Assembly: GCA_963811605.1 (NCBI GenBank)
Contig: CAWESA010000010.1
Location: 682,001-746,000, forward strand
Origin: CAVQLX01 sp963811605
Lineage (GTDB): Bacteria; Desulfobacterota; Binatia; DP-6
Length of the DNA stretch: 64,000 nt
Direction: 5' to 3'
The position numbers and the translations under genes were made by a program. Positions 41,780-50,129 of this stretch are shown piece by piece. Each line of letters starts with the position of its first letter. Position 1 is the first letter of the stretch. The notes beneath the pieces are model-generated. The model did no database searches, was not told the origin of the DNA, and saw only the letters and a program-made list of their open reading frames with translations.

Positions 41780-42933
41780 GGCATCGCGACGACGCAGATG
41801 CCGCAGGCCTGCGGGGCACCGCCGATGTTGTGGCTCAGCGCGACGGTGGCGTTCTTCACCTGGCGCTGCTCGGCCTTGCCCTGGAGCTGCTTGTAGTTCT
41901 CGTAGATCATGCGCACGCCGGTCGCCCCGGTCGGGTGGCCGAAGGTCTTGAGCCCTCCGTCCGTATTGACCGGCAGCTCGCCCCCGAGCTCGAACGTGCC
42001 CGAGGCGATGTGCTCCTTGGCCGCGCCCTTCTCGCAGAAGCCGAGGTCCTCGTAGGCGAGCAGCTCGGTGAGCGTGAAGCAGTCGTGCACCTGGGCGACG
42101 TCGATCTCCTTGCGCGGGTCGGTGATCCCGGCCTGCGCATAGACCTGCTTCGCCGCCATCTCGCTCGCCTTCCAGCGCAGGAAGTCGAAGCTCGGATCCT
42201 CCTGCGGGCTCGCGGACAGGGCGATGCCGATGCCGCGCACCAGGACGAAGTCGTCGCGGAACCCCTTCGCCAGCTCGCGCCGCGTGATGATCGCGGCCGC
42301 GGCGCCGTCGGACTGGGCGGCGCAGTCGTAGAGGCCGAAGGGCCACGAGATGATGCGCGCCTTCAGCACGTCGTCGATGGTGATCTCGCGCTTCAGCATC
42401 GACTTCGGGGCCAGCGTGCCGTTGTGGTGGTTCTTGACGGCGATCCTGGCCAGATCCTCGCGCCCCGCGCCGTAGGTCTGGAAGTACTGCGCGGCGCACA
42501 GCGAGAACCAGCCCGCCGGCGTCGCCGGCAGCCCGCGCACGCCCGTCACCGCCACGCTCGGACCGGACACACCACGGTCCTTCGGCTTGTCGAAGCCGAC
42601 GACCAGGACGGTGTCGTACATGCCGCTCGCCACCGCGAACACGCCGTAGCGGAAGGCGTCCGTCCCCGTGGCGCAGTAGTTGACTACCATGCTCACCGGG
42701 CGGTCGTAGAGCTTGAGCGCGTCGGCCACCTCGGCCGTGCCCTTCGACGGATACTGCGCGCCGCAGAACACCGCCTCGATCTGGCGCTGCGGGTCCTCGA
42801 TGCCGGCATCCGCGTAGGCCTCGTACGCCGCCTCGACGATCATGTCCTGGGGGTCCTTGTCCCAGTTCTCGCCGAACTTGCAGCAGCCCATGCCGACGAT
42901 CGCGACCTTGTCCCGGATGGCATCGTGCTTCAT
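41776..42933 (-). CDS. Thiolase family protein (second SCP2-type paralog)
   Basis: A 385-residue thiolase. Active-site Cys87 in VVNYCATGTDA, VHDCFTLTELLAYEDLGF and the GHPTGATGVRMIYE motif match the SCP2/acetyl-CoA acetyltransferase branch. The N-terminus has CCKFGENWDKDPQDM, and there is an insert around SGPSVAVTGVRGLPATPAGW not present in the other copy at 6003. Starts at ATG 42933; divergent from the Gfo/Idh/MocA gene with 73 nt between. Substrate not evident. Confidence 0.87.
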   Translation of the reverse strand: MKHDAIRDKVAIVGMGCCKFGENWDKDPQDMIVEAAYEAYADAGIEDPQRQIEAVFCGAQYPSKGTAEVADALKLYDRPVSMVVNYCATGTDAFRYGVFAVASGMYDTVLVVGFDKPKDRGVSGPSVAVTGVRGLPATPAGWFSLCAAQYFQTYGAGREDLARIAVKNHHNGTLAPKSMLKREITIDDVLKARIISWPFGLYDCAAQSDGAAAAIITRRELAKGFRDDFVLVRGIGIALSASPQEDPSFDFLRWKASEMAAKQVYAQAGITDPRKEIDVAQVHDCFTLTELLAYEDLGFCEKGAAKEHIASGTFELGGELPVNTDGGLKTFGHPTGATGVRMIYENYKQLQGKAEQRQVKNATVALSHNIGGAPQACGICVVAMP

Positions 42934-43006
42934 CGCGATCGGAGGCTACGGCGGGGGCGGTGAAACTGCAAGCTCTCCGCGCGCCGGACGTGTACACTCC
43001 GCCTCC

Positions 43007-44093
43007 ATGTCCCGCCTCCGGATCGGTCTTGCCGGCGCCGGCCTCATCGGGGCCACCCATTCCGCCGCCCTGCGCGAGATCGCCGGCGTCTGGAGCGATC
43101 GTCTCGAGCTGACCGCCGTCGCCGATCCCGAGCCTGCGCGGCGTGCGGGCTTCGTGGAGGCGTTCGGCTGGCAGCGGGCGGTGGCCGACTCCGCCGACCT
43201 GCTCGGCGACGTCGACGCGCTGTTCGTGTGCACGCCGACGCGCTTCCACGCGGACTTGGTCCGGACCGCGGCGGCCGCCCGCGTCCACCTCTTCTGCGAG
43301 AAGCCGCTCGGGATGTCGCACGACGAGGCCGCCGGCATGGCCGAGGTCGTACATCGAGCCGGGATCCGGGCGCAGGTCGGCCTCGTCCTGCGCTACTCGC
43401 CCGTCTACACGGTGATGCGGCAGCTGGTGGCCGACGCGGGCGAGCCGATGGCGGTCTGGTTTCGCGACGATCAGTGCTTCCCGATCCGCGGCCTGCACAG
43501 CCAGCGGCTGGCGCAAGGACCGCGCGCTGTCGGCGGGCGGCACGTTGATCGAGCACGGCGTGCACGACGTCGATCTGCTCACGTGGATGTTCGGTCCGGT
43601 GGCACGCGTGCGCGCCGTCGAGCACAATCGCGCCGGGCATCCCGGCATCGAGGACTACGTCTCGGCCGATCTCGAGTTCGCGTCCGGGTTGCGCGCGCAG
43701 CTGCTCAACCTCTGGCACGACATGGCGGGCCGGCCGTCGAACCGGCGGCTCGAGGTCTTCTGCCGGCGGGCGTTCGTCGCCAGCGATCACGACATGTTCG
43801 GCGAGGTCGAGTGGCAGCATGCCGACGAGCCCGTCGAGCGTCTGGTGTCCGACGACGTCGTGCGTCGCTACGCAGCCTCGCTCGGCCGCCGCGACCATAC
43901 CTTCGCGCACTGGTACGGGCTGCCGTACTTCACGCAGGTGCTGTCGTTCGTCGAGGCGTTGCTCGAGGAGCGCACACCCGCGCCGGGGCTGGACGAGGGA
44001 GTCGAGGCGCAGCGGGTCGTCGACGCCATCTATCGCGCCGCGCGCAGCGGGGAAGCGGTCGACGTCGCGCCGGCGCGCGCCCGATCGAGTTGA
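43007..44093 (+). CDS. Gfo/Idh/MocA-family oxidoreductase, interrupted by a frameshift
   Basis: N-terminal Rossmann domain from the ATG at 43007: RIGLAGAGLIGATHSAALREI (NAD-binding GxGxxG), VCTPTRFHADLV and FCEKPLGMSHDEA (EKP motif). After FPIRGLHSQR the frame is lost; the expected continuation (WRKDRALSAGGTLIEHGVHDVDLLTWMFGP...) is one base later and runs to 44093. Removing one base near 43505-43508 restores a single 361-residue reading with the conserved GGTLIEHGVHDVDLL catalytic segment. Enzymes of this family oxidise or reduce sugars or inositols. Either decay or an assembly indel. Confidence 0.8.
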
Positions 44094-44125
44094 CCCGCGT
44101 CGCTCGACCCGCCGATACTGCGCCG

Positions 44126-44448
44126 ATGCCGACGGCGCATGGCCCCGGAAAGTCACCCGTGGCGCGCCTCACCGACGCGCGCTTCCACCGCCTCGAGCGG
44201 CGTCATGCAGGCGCTGGAGACGGCGCTCGGCGCAGCTCGACGAGCGGCTCGAGCAGGCGATCGACGTGCTCACGCGTCTGGTCCGTGTCGTCGCAGCGCA
44301 GAACGCACGCGTGAAGCGGGACGTCGGCGACCTCGGCACACGCCAGGACCGGGTGACGCGCTCGATCGTCACCGGGCGGACCGCCGACACGCGACGCCTC
44401 TCCGCCCTGGTGCGCAGGCTCGACGCCCTCGAGCGCCTGCTCCCCTGA
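44126..44448 (+). CDS. Small helical protein, reading frame apparently broken twice
   Basis: Start MPTAHGPGKSPVARLTDARFHRLERR at 44126; then VMQALETALG continues one frame on, and QLDERLEQAIDVLTRLVRVVAAQNARVKRDVGDLGTRQDRVTRSI continues in the third frame to 44448 (ending RRLDALERLLP). Joined, the pieces make a roughly 105-residue coiled-coil-like protein. Two separate one-base changes would be needed, so the reading is tentative. It sits between two other frame-broken genes. Confidence 0.4.
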
Positions 44449-44487
44449 CCGATTGCGCCCCGGCCGCCCGACGCGGTACCTCGCGCC

Positions 44488-46051
44488 ATGGCACGACTCT
44501 TCGCGGACACGGCCTCCCGGCGACCCGACGATGCCGGCGCTCGTCGACGAGACGGGCACCACCAGCTGGCGCGCGCTCGACGAGCGCACCAACCGGTTGA
44601 TCCACGCGCTGCGCGCGGCCGGATTGCAGGCCGGCGATACCATCGCGCTCCTCGCTGGCAACCGGCGCGAGTACTTCGAGGTGATGAGCGCCGGGATGCA
44701 CATCGGCCTCTTCGTCGTTCCGGTGAACTGGCACTGGGTGGCGCGCGAGCTGGCGTACGTGGTCGACAACTCGGACGCGGTCGCGCTGATCGCGGACGAT
44801 CGCTTCCTCGATCTCGCGCGCGAGGCGGCGACGGCGCCCGAGTTCGCGCGCTGCCGGCTGCGGGTCGCGCTGACCGACGATCCGCCGGCCGGCTTCACGT
44901 CGTACGAGCGGCTGCTGGCGTCCGGCGCGCCCGACGAGCCGGACGACCAGCAGGCCGGCGCGCCCATGTTCTACACCTCGGGCACCACGGGCTTTCCCAA
45001 GGGAGTGCGGTCGTCGATCGTGCCGACGGGCGCCGACCCGGCGCTCATGGGCGCGCTCTCGCAGATGTTCCTCGGGCTGCTCGGCCTGCCCGCGAGCGGC
45101 GTCGCGCTCTTGTGCGGGCCCGCCTACCACAGCGCGCAGTGGGCGTTCTCGATGCTGCCGCTGGCGGCGGGCAGCACCGTCGTGATGCGTCACAAGTTCG
45201 ACCCTGCGGAGACGCTCGCGCTGATGGATCGCCATGGCGTCACCAACCTCCACCTGGTGCCGACCCAGTTCATCCGCCTGCTCAAGCTGCCCGCCGAGGT
45301 CCGGACGGCCTTCCGTGGCGAGTCGCTGGTCGCCGCCGTGCACGGCGCGGCGCCCTGCCCGCCCCAGGTGAAGTGGGAGATGCTCGACTGGTGGGGTCCG
45401 CGCGTCACCGAGTACTACGGCGGCACCGAGAGCGGCTTCCTGACCGTCATCACGGGCGACGAGTGGGTGCGCAAGCCGGGCAGCGTCGGCCGGGCGACGC
45501 CGCTCGCGGAGCTCATGATCGTGCGGGACGACGGGACGCTCGCCGGGCCGAACGAGCCCGGCCAGATCTACTTTCGCAGCCGCACCGGGGCGGACTTCCA
45601 CTACCACAAGGACCCGGGGAAGACCGAGGCCGCGCACCGCGAGCCGGGCGTCGGCACGCTCGGCGACATCGGATATCTCGACGAGGACGGCTACCTCTTC
45701 ATGCGCGACCGGAAGATCGACATGATCATCTCCGGCGGCGTGAACATCTACCCGGCCGAGATCGAGAGCGTGCTGGTCACGCATGCGGCGGTGCAGGACG
45801 CTGCCGTCTTCGGCGTTCCCAACGACGAGTTCGGCGAAGAGGTGAAGGCAGCCGTCGAGCTCGTTCCGGGCGTGGCCCCGTCCGGCGACCTGGCGGAGGA
45901 GCTGATCGCCCACTGCCGGCAGCAGCTCGCGGGGTACAAGGCGCCGCGGTCGATCGACTTCGAGGCGCAGCTGCCCCGGGCCCCGACCGGCAAGCTGATG
46001 AAGCGCCTGCTGCGCGACCGCTACTGGCAGGACACCGGCCGCAGCATCTGA
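44488..46051 (+). CDS. AMP-forming acyl-CoA synthetase (ANL family), frameshift near the start
   Basis: ATG 44488 gives MARLFADTASRRPD, then one extra base at about 44530 moves the frame to ALVDETGTTSWRALDERTNRLIHALRAAGLQ and onward to 46051. Motifs: P-loop MFYTSGTTGFPKGVR, A5 EYYGGTESG, A7/A8 GDIGYLDEDGYLFMRDRKIDMIISGGVNIYP, and the C-terminal catalytic Lys in PTGKLMKR. It activates a carboxylic acid as the acyl-AMP and then CoA thioester; the acid is unknown. With the N-terminus restored the length is about 520 residues, normal for the family. Confidence 0.85.
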
Positions 46052-46104
46052 CCGGCCCGCGGGCTCTCGCGCCGCACGCGGCGACTTGCTACACGCCGGA
46101 AGCC

Positions 46105-46702
46105 ATGACGCGCCACCTGCTTCGTGCCGCCATCCTGACCGGCCTCGTCGCCGCCGCGGCCTGCAAGGGCCCGGTGGTGCAGAGCCCACTCACCGGCCAG
46201 ACGCGGTACCTGTGCTGCAACCTGCGCTACGAGAAGCCGGTCATCACCGACAACCCGTACCAGGTCGGCACGCTGATCCCGCTCGGTACCCCGGTGGAGA
46301 TCCTGGAGGTGCGAACCGACAGCGTGAAGTTCCGCGCCGCGGGCCATCCCGACATCACGATCGTCGAGAAGTTCGGGCGTAAGGAGCTGCCGTTCGACCA
46401 GTTCGTGTCGCGCATCTTCGTCGAGCGGGATCCGCGCACGCAGATCAGCCGGACGTCGGCGTCGCGGGCACGCGGGAAGCGCCGCGGCCAGGCCCAGCCG
46501 GTGGCGAGCCGCCTGCAGGAGGTCGAGAAGGGCGCTCGCCGAGCCGGGGATGACGCGCCAGGAGGTGCTCATGGCGCTCGGCTACCCGCCGGCCAACAGG
46601 ACGCCGTCGCTCGAAGCCGCCGAGTGGCACTACTGGAAGAACCGCTGGGACCAGTACACGGTCGTCTTCGAGGGCGACCGCGTGGCGAGGATCGTCGACT
46701 AG
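46105..46702 (+). CDS. Lipoprotein with C-terminal SmpA/OmlA-like domain, frame broken in the middle
   Basis: MTRHLLRAAILTGLVAAAAC is a lipoprotein signal with Cys20. The first half (RYLCCNLRYEKPVITDNPYQVGTLIPLG, VEKFGRKELPFDQFVSRIFV) is followed, after a one-base shift near 46531-46537, by AEPGMTRQEVLMALGYPPANRTPSLEAAEWHYWKNRWDQYTVVFEGDRVARIVD, which is the SmpA/OmlA-type repeat (G-M-T-R-x-E-V-x-x-x-L-G-x-P). The SmpA half ends at TAG 46700-46702. A role in envelope assembly is possible. The break may be an assembly error. Confidence 0.65.
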
Positions 46703-46880
46703 ACATCGCCGGGCATCTGCGCGGCGAGCCGGCCGACCTCGCCTCGATCCCGCTCGACATGAGGGTGCGGCGTTCCACCGCCAGGTCTACGCCGTCGCGC
46801 GTAGGATTCCGTCCGGCACCACGTGGTCGTACGGCCAGCTCGCGGCACGGGCCGGCGAGGCCGGCCTCCTGCTCGCGAGC
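46702..46880 (+). pseudogene. Fragment of an O6-alkylguanine-DNA alkyltransferase-like gene
   Basis: The reading DIAGHLRGEPADLASIPLDM, then (one frame over) GAAFHRQVYAVARRIPSGTTWSYGQLAARAGEAG matches the middle of Ogt/MGMT proteins (LDLRGTPFQRRVWEAL..IPYGET.SYGELA). The N-terminal part and the active-site PCHR segment are both missing, so it cannot be functional as read. Adding a G to the GGG at about 46762 would join the two frames. It runs directly into a fragment of another family. Confidence 0.6.
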
Positions 46881-46935
46881 CGGTTCGTCGAGGTCGTGGC
46901 CGATCGGCGGCGCCCGCCGCCGGCGGGCAGCGCGC

Positions 46936-47142
46936 GTGATCGCGACGGAGTTCCCGGCCTTCGTGTCGGTCGCGGCGATGGGCATCGAGCAGTCGGAGAA
47001 GTACGCCGCGGTCATCGCCCGCTTCGGCCGCTTTCCGCACCGCAACCAGGTGCTCGGCCGCATCTCGACCGCGGAGGAGGAGGCGTTCCTCGCCGACTGG
47101 ACCGGGAAGGCGCCCCCGCGCGCGATGGCGCGAGGGGACTAG
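46936..47142 (+). pseudogene. C-terminal fragment of a DUF924-family protein
   Basis: From a GTG at 46936 the reading VIATEFPAFVSVAAMG, then EKYAAVIARFGRFPHRNQVLGRISTAEEEAFLADWTGK resembles the last 60 residues of DUF924 proteins (RFGRFPHRNxxLGRxSTxEExxFL). The N-terminal 120 residues of that family are absent. It abuts the alkyltransferase fragment, so a deletion or misassembly has joined the remains of two genes. It ends 3 nt from the convergent ketoacyl-synthase-like gene. Confidence 0.6.
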
Positions 47143-47145
47143 CGC

Positions 47146-48555
47146 TCAGCGGAGCGGCGTGGACTTCCAGAAGTAGTTCGGCGTGCCGCCCGCCTCGTGG
47201 ATCTTGCGGAAGGTGAGCTCGACCGGCATGCCGAGCTTCACCTCCTTCGGCGACGCGTCCGTCATCTGGACGTAGAGCCGCGCGCCCTCGACGTCGACGA
47301 TGCCTGCCACCATGGGCGGATTCGGGCTGCCGGCGAAGTTGTCGAAGGTGAACGACTTCACCGTACCGACCCGGTCCGACAGCCGGATCGGATCGAAGTC
47401 GTCCTTGGCGTAGCACGTGAAGCAGACGCGCTGGCGGGGGAACTGCGATTGCCCGCAGCGCCGGCAGCGCTGGGCGAGCAGGCTCAAGTCGCTGTCGCGG
47501 TCGCGGAAGTGCTTGGTGGCGGAGAGGCCGGCACCCGCCCGTCGATCGTGCTCGGTGGCGAGCAGCTGGCGGAAGCGCAGATAGAGATCGTAGCTCCCGA
47601 GCTCGGCACGGCGCGCGAGATGCCAGCTGACCCCGCGCCGGCCTTCCAGGCGCTCCACCTGCGGCGTGGTGGAGAGCGCGAGCGCGTCGGCGCCGTCGCC
47701 GTACCCGACCACCAGCAGGCGCTGGCCCGCCTTGGCGCCCTCGATCGCCGCCGCCATGAGGAGCGGCACGAGGGCGGCACCGGCGTTCCCGACCTTGCCG
47801 AACAGCGCATCCTGCACCTGCGTCCGCGCGTCGAAGCCGAGGTCGCGCACCGCGGTGGCGTGCGCTCGCGCGTCGGGGCCGTAGAGCACCAGGCTGGCGA
47901 AGTCCTTCGGGGTCAGGTGCGTCTTCTCGAGCAGCCCGCGCACCGCCTCCCGCACGCCGGCGCGATAGCCGTGATCGACGACGAAGCGATCCTCCCACGC
48001 GTGCACGAAGGGATCGCCCTCCGTGCGCCACACGTCGACGATCTCGTCCGACACGGCGTGCACGGCGTCGATGCCCACCGCCACGTCGTCGGCGCCGACG
48101 AGGAACGCGGCGGCACCGTCGCCGATGTTGGCCTCGAGCCCGGTCCGGGGCGCGGCCATGCGCACGTCGCTCGCCACCACCAGCACGCGGCGCGCCGATC
48201 CGGCCGCAACCGCGTCGCCCGCCACGCGCAACGCATTGGTGCCCGCCCGCAGGGTGTCGCCGACGTCGCTGGTGTAGACGTCGCGCCGCAGATCGAGGGC
48301 CTTGGCGACGATGGCCGCGCCCTGCTTCTCCTTGAACGGATAGGAGGTCGACGCGAACACCACCGCATCGACGCCGTCGCGCTCGACCCCGCGCAAGCAG
48401 TCGATCGCGGCGGCCACACCCATGGTGACGGCGTCCTCGTCCCAGTTGGCGACGGCCTTCTCCGGGCCGCCGGGCTTGGCCTGTCCGCCTCCGATCGCGG
48501 CGAGGGGCAGGCGGAGCATGGGAACGTAGGCGCCGTACGCGGTGATGCCGACCAT
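47146..48555 (-). CDS. HMG-CoA-synthase/ketoacyl-synthase-III-like protein fused to a Zn-ribbon OB-fold (DUF35) domain
   Basis: A 469-residue protein starting MVGITAYGAYVPMLRLPLAAI, with GAGGAGGACTG before the ATG. Residues 1-320 have the thiolase-like fold (VVFASTSYPFKEKQGAAIVAKAL, VYTSDVGDTLRAGTNALRVAGDAV, ANIGDGAAAFLVG, FGKVGNAGAALVPLLMA). The usual nucleophilic Cys position reads Thr/Leu (GDTLRAGT), so condensing activity as in HMGCS is doubtful. Residues 360-469 form a DUF35 domain: zinc ligands in CRRCGQSQFPRQRVCFTCY, then an OB fold. The family is widespread in acyl-CoA-degrading bacteria and archaea. Confidence 0.82.
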   Translation of the reverse strand: MVGITAYGAYVPMLRLPLAAIGGGQAKPGGPEKAVANWDEDAVTMGVAAAIDCLRGVERDGVDAVVFASTSYPFKEKQGAAIVAKALDLRRDVYTSDVGDTLRAGTNALRVAGDAVAAGSARRVLVVASDVRMAAPRTGLEANIGDGAAAFLVGADDVAVGIDAVHAVSDEIVDVWRTEGDPFVHAWEDRFVVDHGYRAGVREAVRGLLEKTHLTPKDFASLVLYGPDARAHATAVRDLGFDARTQVQDALFGKVGNAGAALVPLLMAAAIEGAKAGQRLLVVGYGDGADALALSTTPQVERLEGRRGVSWHLARRAELGSYDLYLRFRQLLATEHDRRAGAGLSATKHFRDRDSDLSLLAQRCRRCGQSQFPRQRVCFTCYAKDDFDPIRLSDRVGTVKSFTFDNFAGSPNPPMVAGIVDVEGARLYVQMTDASPKEVKLGMPVELTFRKIHEAGGTPNYFWKSTPLR

Positions 48556-48691
48556 CAGTCCTCCTCGAGCGGGGCGGGAAGCTACGATGGCCGGCGGGCG
48601 CAGTGCAAGGAGCGGACGCCTTCCGGCGTTTCGCGCCAGGGTCTTTCGGTGTATGAGGCCCCGTCCAGACCCGAAGGTGGAGGGGAAGCGG

Positions 48692-50056
48692 ATGGAGTGG
48701 TTGCGTGGAGTTCGACGAGCCGCCCTCGCGGGCGCCTGCGTGCTGGCCGTCGCCGCCACGGGACGCGCGGAGGAGCGGCCCGCGCCCTCGATCCCGGAGC
48801 CGGCGCCGATCTTCGACGACACCGGGCGGCTGTACTTCGACTTCGTCACCGGCATGAACTTCACCCTCGACAAGCACTTCGCCGGGGACGCGGACATCAG
48901 CGGCGAGCCCGATTTCCTGCTCGGCGGCAGCCTCGGCTACAACATCACCCGCAACTGGGGGGTCGAGCTGCAGTTCCAGGGCGGCGAGCCCGATATCCGG
49001 TCGGCCAGCCGCGGCAAGATCCGCGAGATCAGCGTCATCACGGTGGTCCCCGCCGCGCGCTACCGCTGGCATCTGCTCGAGGATCGCCTCGTGCCCTACC
49101 TCACCGGCGGGGTCGGCATGTCGTTCAACGACGTCAACGAGGACGCCAAGCCGTTCACGAGGGCGAACGCCGACTCGTCGACGGTGGTCGGATCGCTGTC
49201 CGCCGGCTTCGACTACTTCCTGTCGCCGAACGTCGCCGTCGGTCTCGAGAGCCGCTACATCATCCATCCCAACATGAGCGCCGAGGTGAGCTTCCAGGAC
49301 GGTCCGGGGGGGCGCGTCCGGCACTTCCAGGACGACACCAACCTCACCAGCATCTCGCTGCTGGCCCAGCTCCGCCTCTATCCCGGCCAGCAGGAAGGCG
49401 GAGGGTTCGATCGCACGCTGTTTCTCGCCGACCACGGTCCCTTCGACACGGACGAGCTGCGCTTCTACGTGGCCGGCTTCTTCGGCTACAATTTCCTCTT
49501 CGACAAGAACGCCGGCGGCGGCGTCAAGCTGCGCGACAAGGGTGGCGACTTCAATCTCACCAAGGGCGGCGCGGTGGGCCTCAACCTCGACGCCAACTGG
49601 AGCTTCGAGGTCCAGATGCTCGAGACGCCGCTCAACCTGCGCACCGACAACATCGACAAGATCGCCGAGGTGGACGTCACGGCGATCCTGCCGACGGCGC
49701 GCTTCCGCTACCCGTTCCTCGGCGGACGGCTGGTTCCGTTTCTCAGCGCCGGGCTCGGCGTCGCCTACCTGATCGTCAACGACCCGCGCGTGGTGGTCGA
49801 GGTCCCGAACGGGCGAGGAGGCGCGACCGAGGTGCGCTCGCCGAAGTGGGATCCCGAGAGCCCGCGCCTCGTGGGATCGGTCGGCGCCGGCGTCGAGTAC
49901 TTCCTGAATCACCACCTGAGCATCGGCCTGTACCTGCCCTTCCACTTCTACCGGAGCACCGACACCACCGTGCGCTATCCGAGCGGCAAGACGCTCACGG
50001 GGAAGGCCGACTTCACCGGCTTCCTGCCCCTGCTCCAGCTCAAGGCCTATCTCTGA
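48692..50056 (+). CDS. Outer-membrane protein made of two tandem OmpW/OMP-type beta-barrels
   Basis: A 454-residue exported protein behind GGAGGGGAAGCGG, signal peptide MEWLRGVRRAALAGACVLAVAATGRA. Two similar halves: residues 45-230 (LYFDFVTGMNFTLDKHF, LGYNITRNWGVELQFQGGEPDIRS, RLVPYLTGGVGMSFNDVNE, GFDYFLSPNVAVGLESRYI) and 250-454 (LRFYVAGFFGYNFLFDKN, LNLDANWSFEVQMLETPLNLRT, RLVPFLSAGLGVAYLIVND, GVEYFLNHHLSIGLYLPFHFY). Each half looks like an 8-stranded small barrel. Whether they form two barrels or one large one is not clear. The end is LKAYL, not Phe. Function unknown. Confidence 0.8.
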   Translation: MEWLRGVRRAALAGACVLAVAATGRAEERPAPSIPEPAPIFDDTGRLYFDFVTGMNFTLDKHFAGDADISGEPDFLLGGSLGYNITRNWGVELQFQGGEPDIRSASRGKIREISVITVVPAARYRWHLLEDRLVPYLTGGVGMSFNDVNEDAKPFTRANADSSTVVGSLSAGFDYFLSPNVAVGLESRYIIHPNMSAEVSFQDGPGGRVRHFQDDTNLTSISLLAQLRLYPGQQEGGGFDRTLFLADHGPFDTDELRFYVAGFFGYNFLFDKNAGGGVKLRDKGGDFNLTKGGAVGLNLDANWSFEVQMLETPLNLRTDNIDKIAEVDVTAILPTARFRYPFLGGRLVPFLSAGLGVAYLIVNDPRVVVEVPNGRGGATEVRSPKWDPESPRLVGSVGAGVEYFLNHHLSIGLYLPFHFYRSTDTTVRYPSGKTLTGKADFTGFLPLLQLKAYL

Positions 50057-50083
50057 CAATGAGAGCTATCGACAGCGACCTGA

Positions 50084-50105
50084 TTGACCTGGTTGACCGG
50101 GTCAA
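50084..50105 (+). promoter_or_regulatory. Candidate PdxR operator upstream of pdxR
   Basis: Three copies of the hexamer TTGACC: direct repeats at 50084-50089 and 50093-50098 (9 nt apart) and an inverted copy GGTCAA at 50100-50105. The last two form the perfect palindrome TTGACC-G-GGTCAA. MocR-type regulators typically bind direct plus inverted half sites. The site is 24 nt before the pdxR ATG and could govern the whole pdxRST unit. Confidence 0.6.
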
Positions 50106-50129
50106 TCGGGGTCGCCATGCTGCCGCTCG

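Noticed and set aside
43007..46702. Programmed ribosomal frameshifting in the disrupted genes
   Set aside because: No slippery heptamer plus structure is visible, and several unrelated adjacent genes are affected, which favours indels.
47012..50059. Very long open reading frames antisense to real genes (also at 4555-6513, 7293-9044, 28038-30065, 16515-18116)
   Set aside because: They are Arg/Ala/Pro/Gly-rich frame shadows caused by GC bias at third positions. The opposite strand in each case encodes a protein with recognised motifs.
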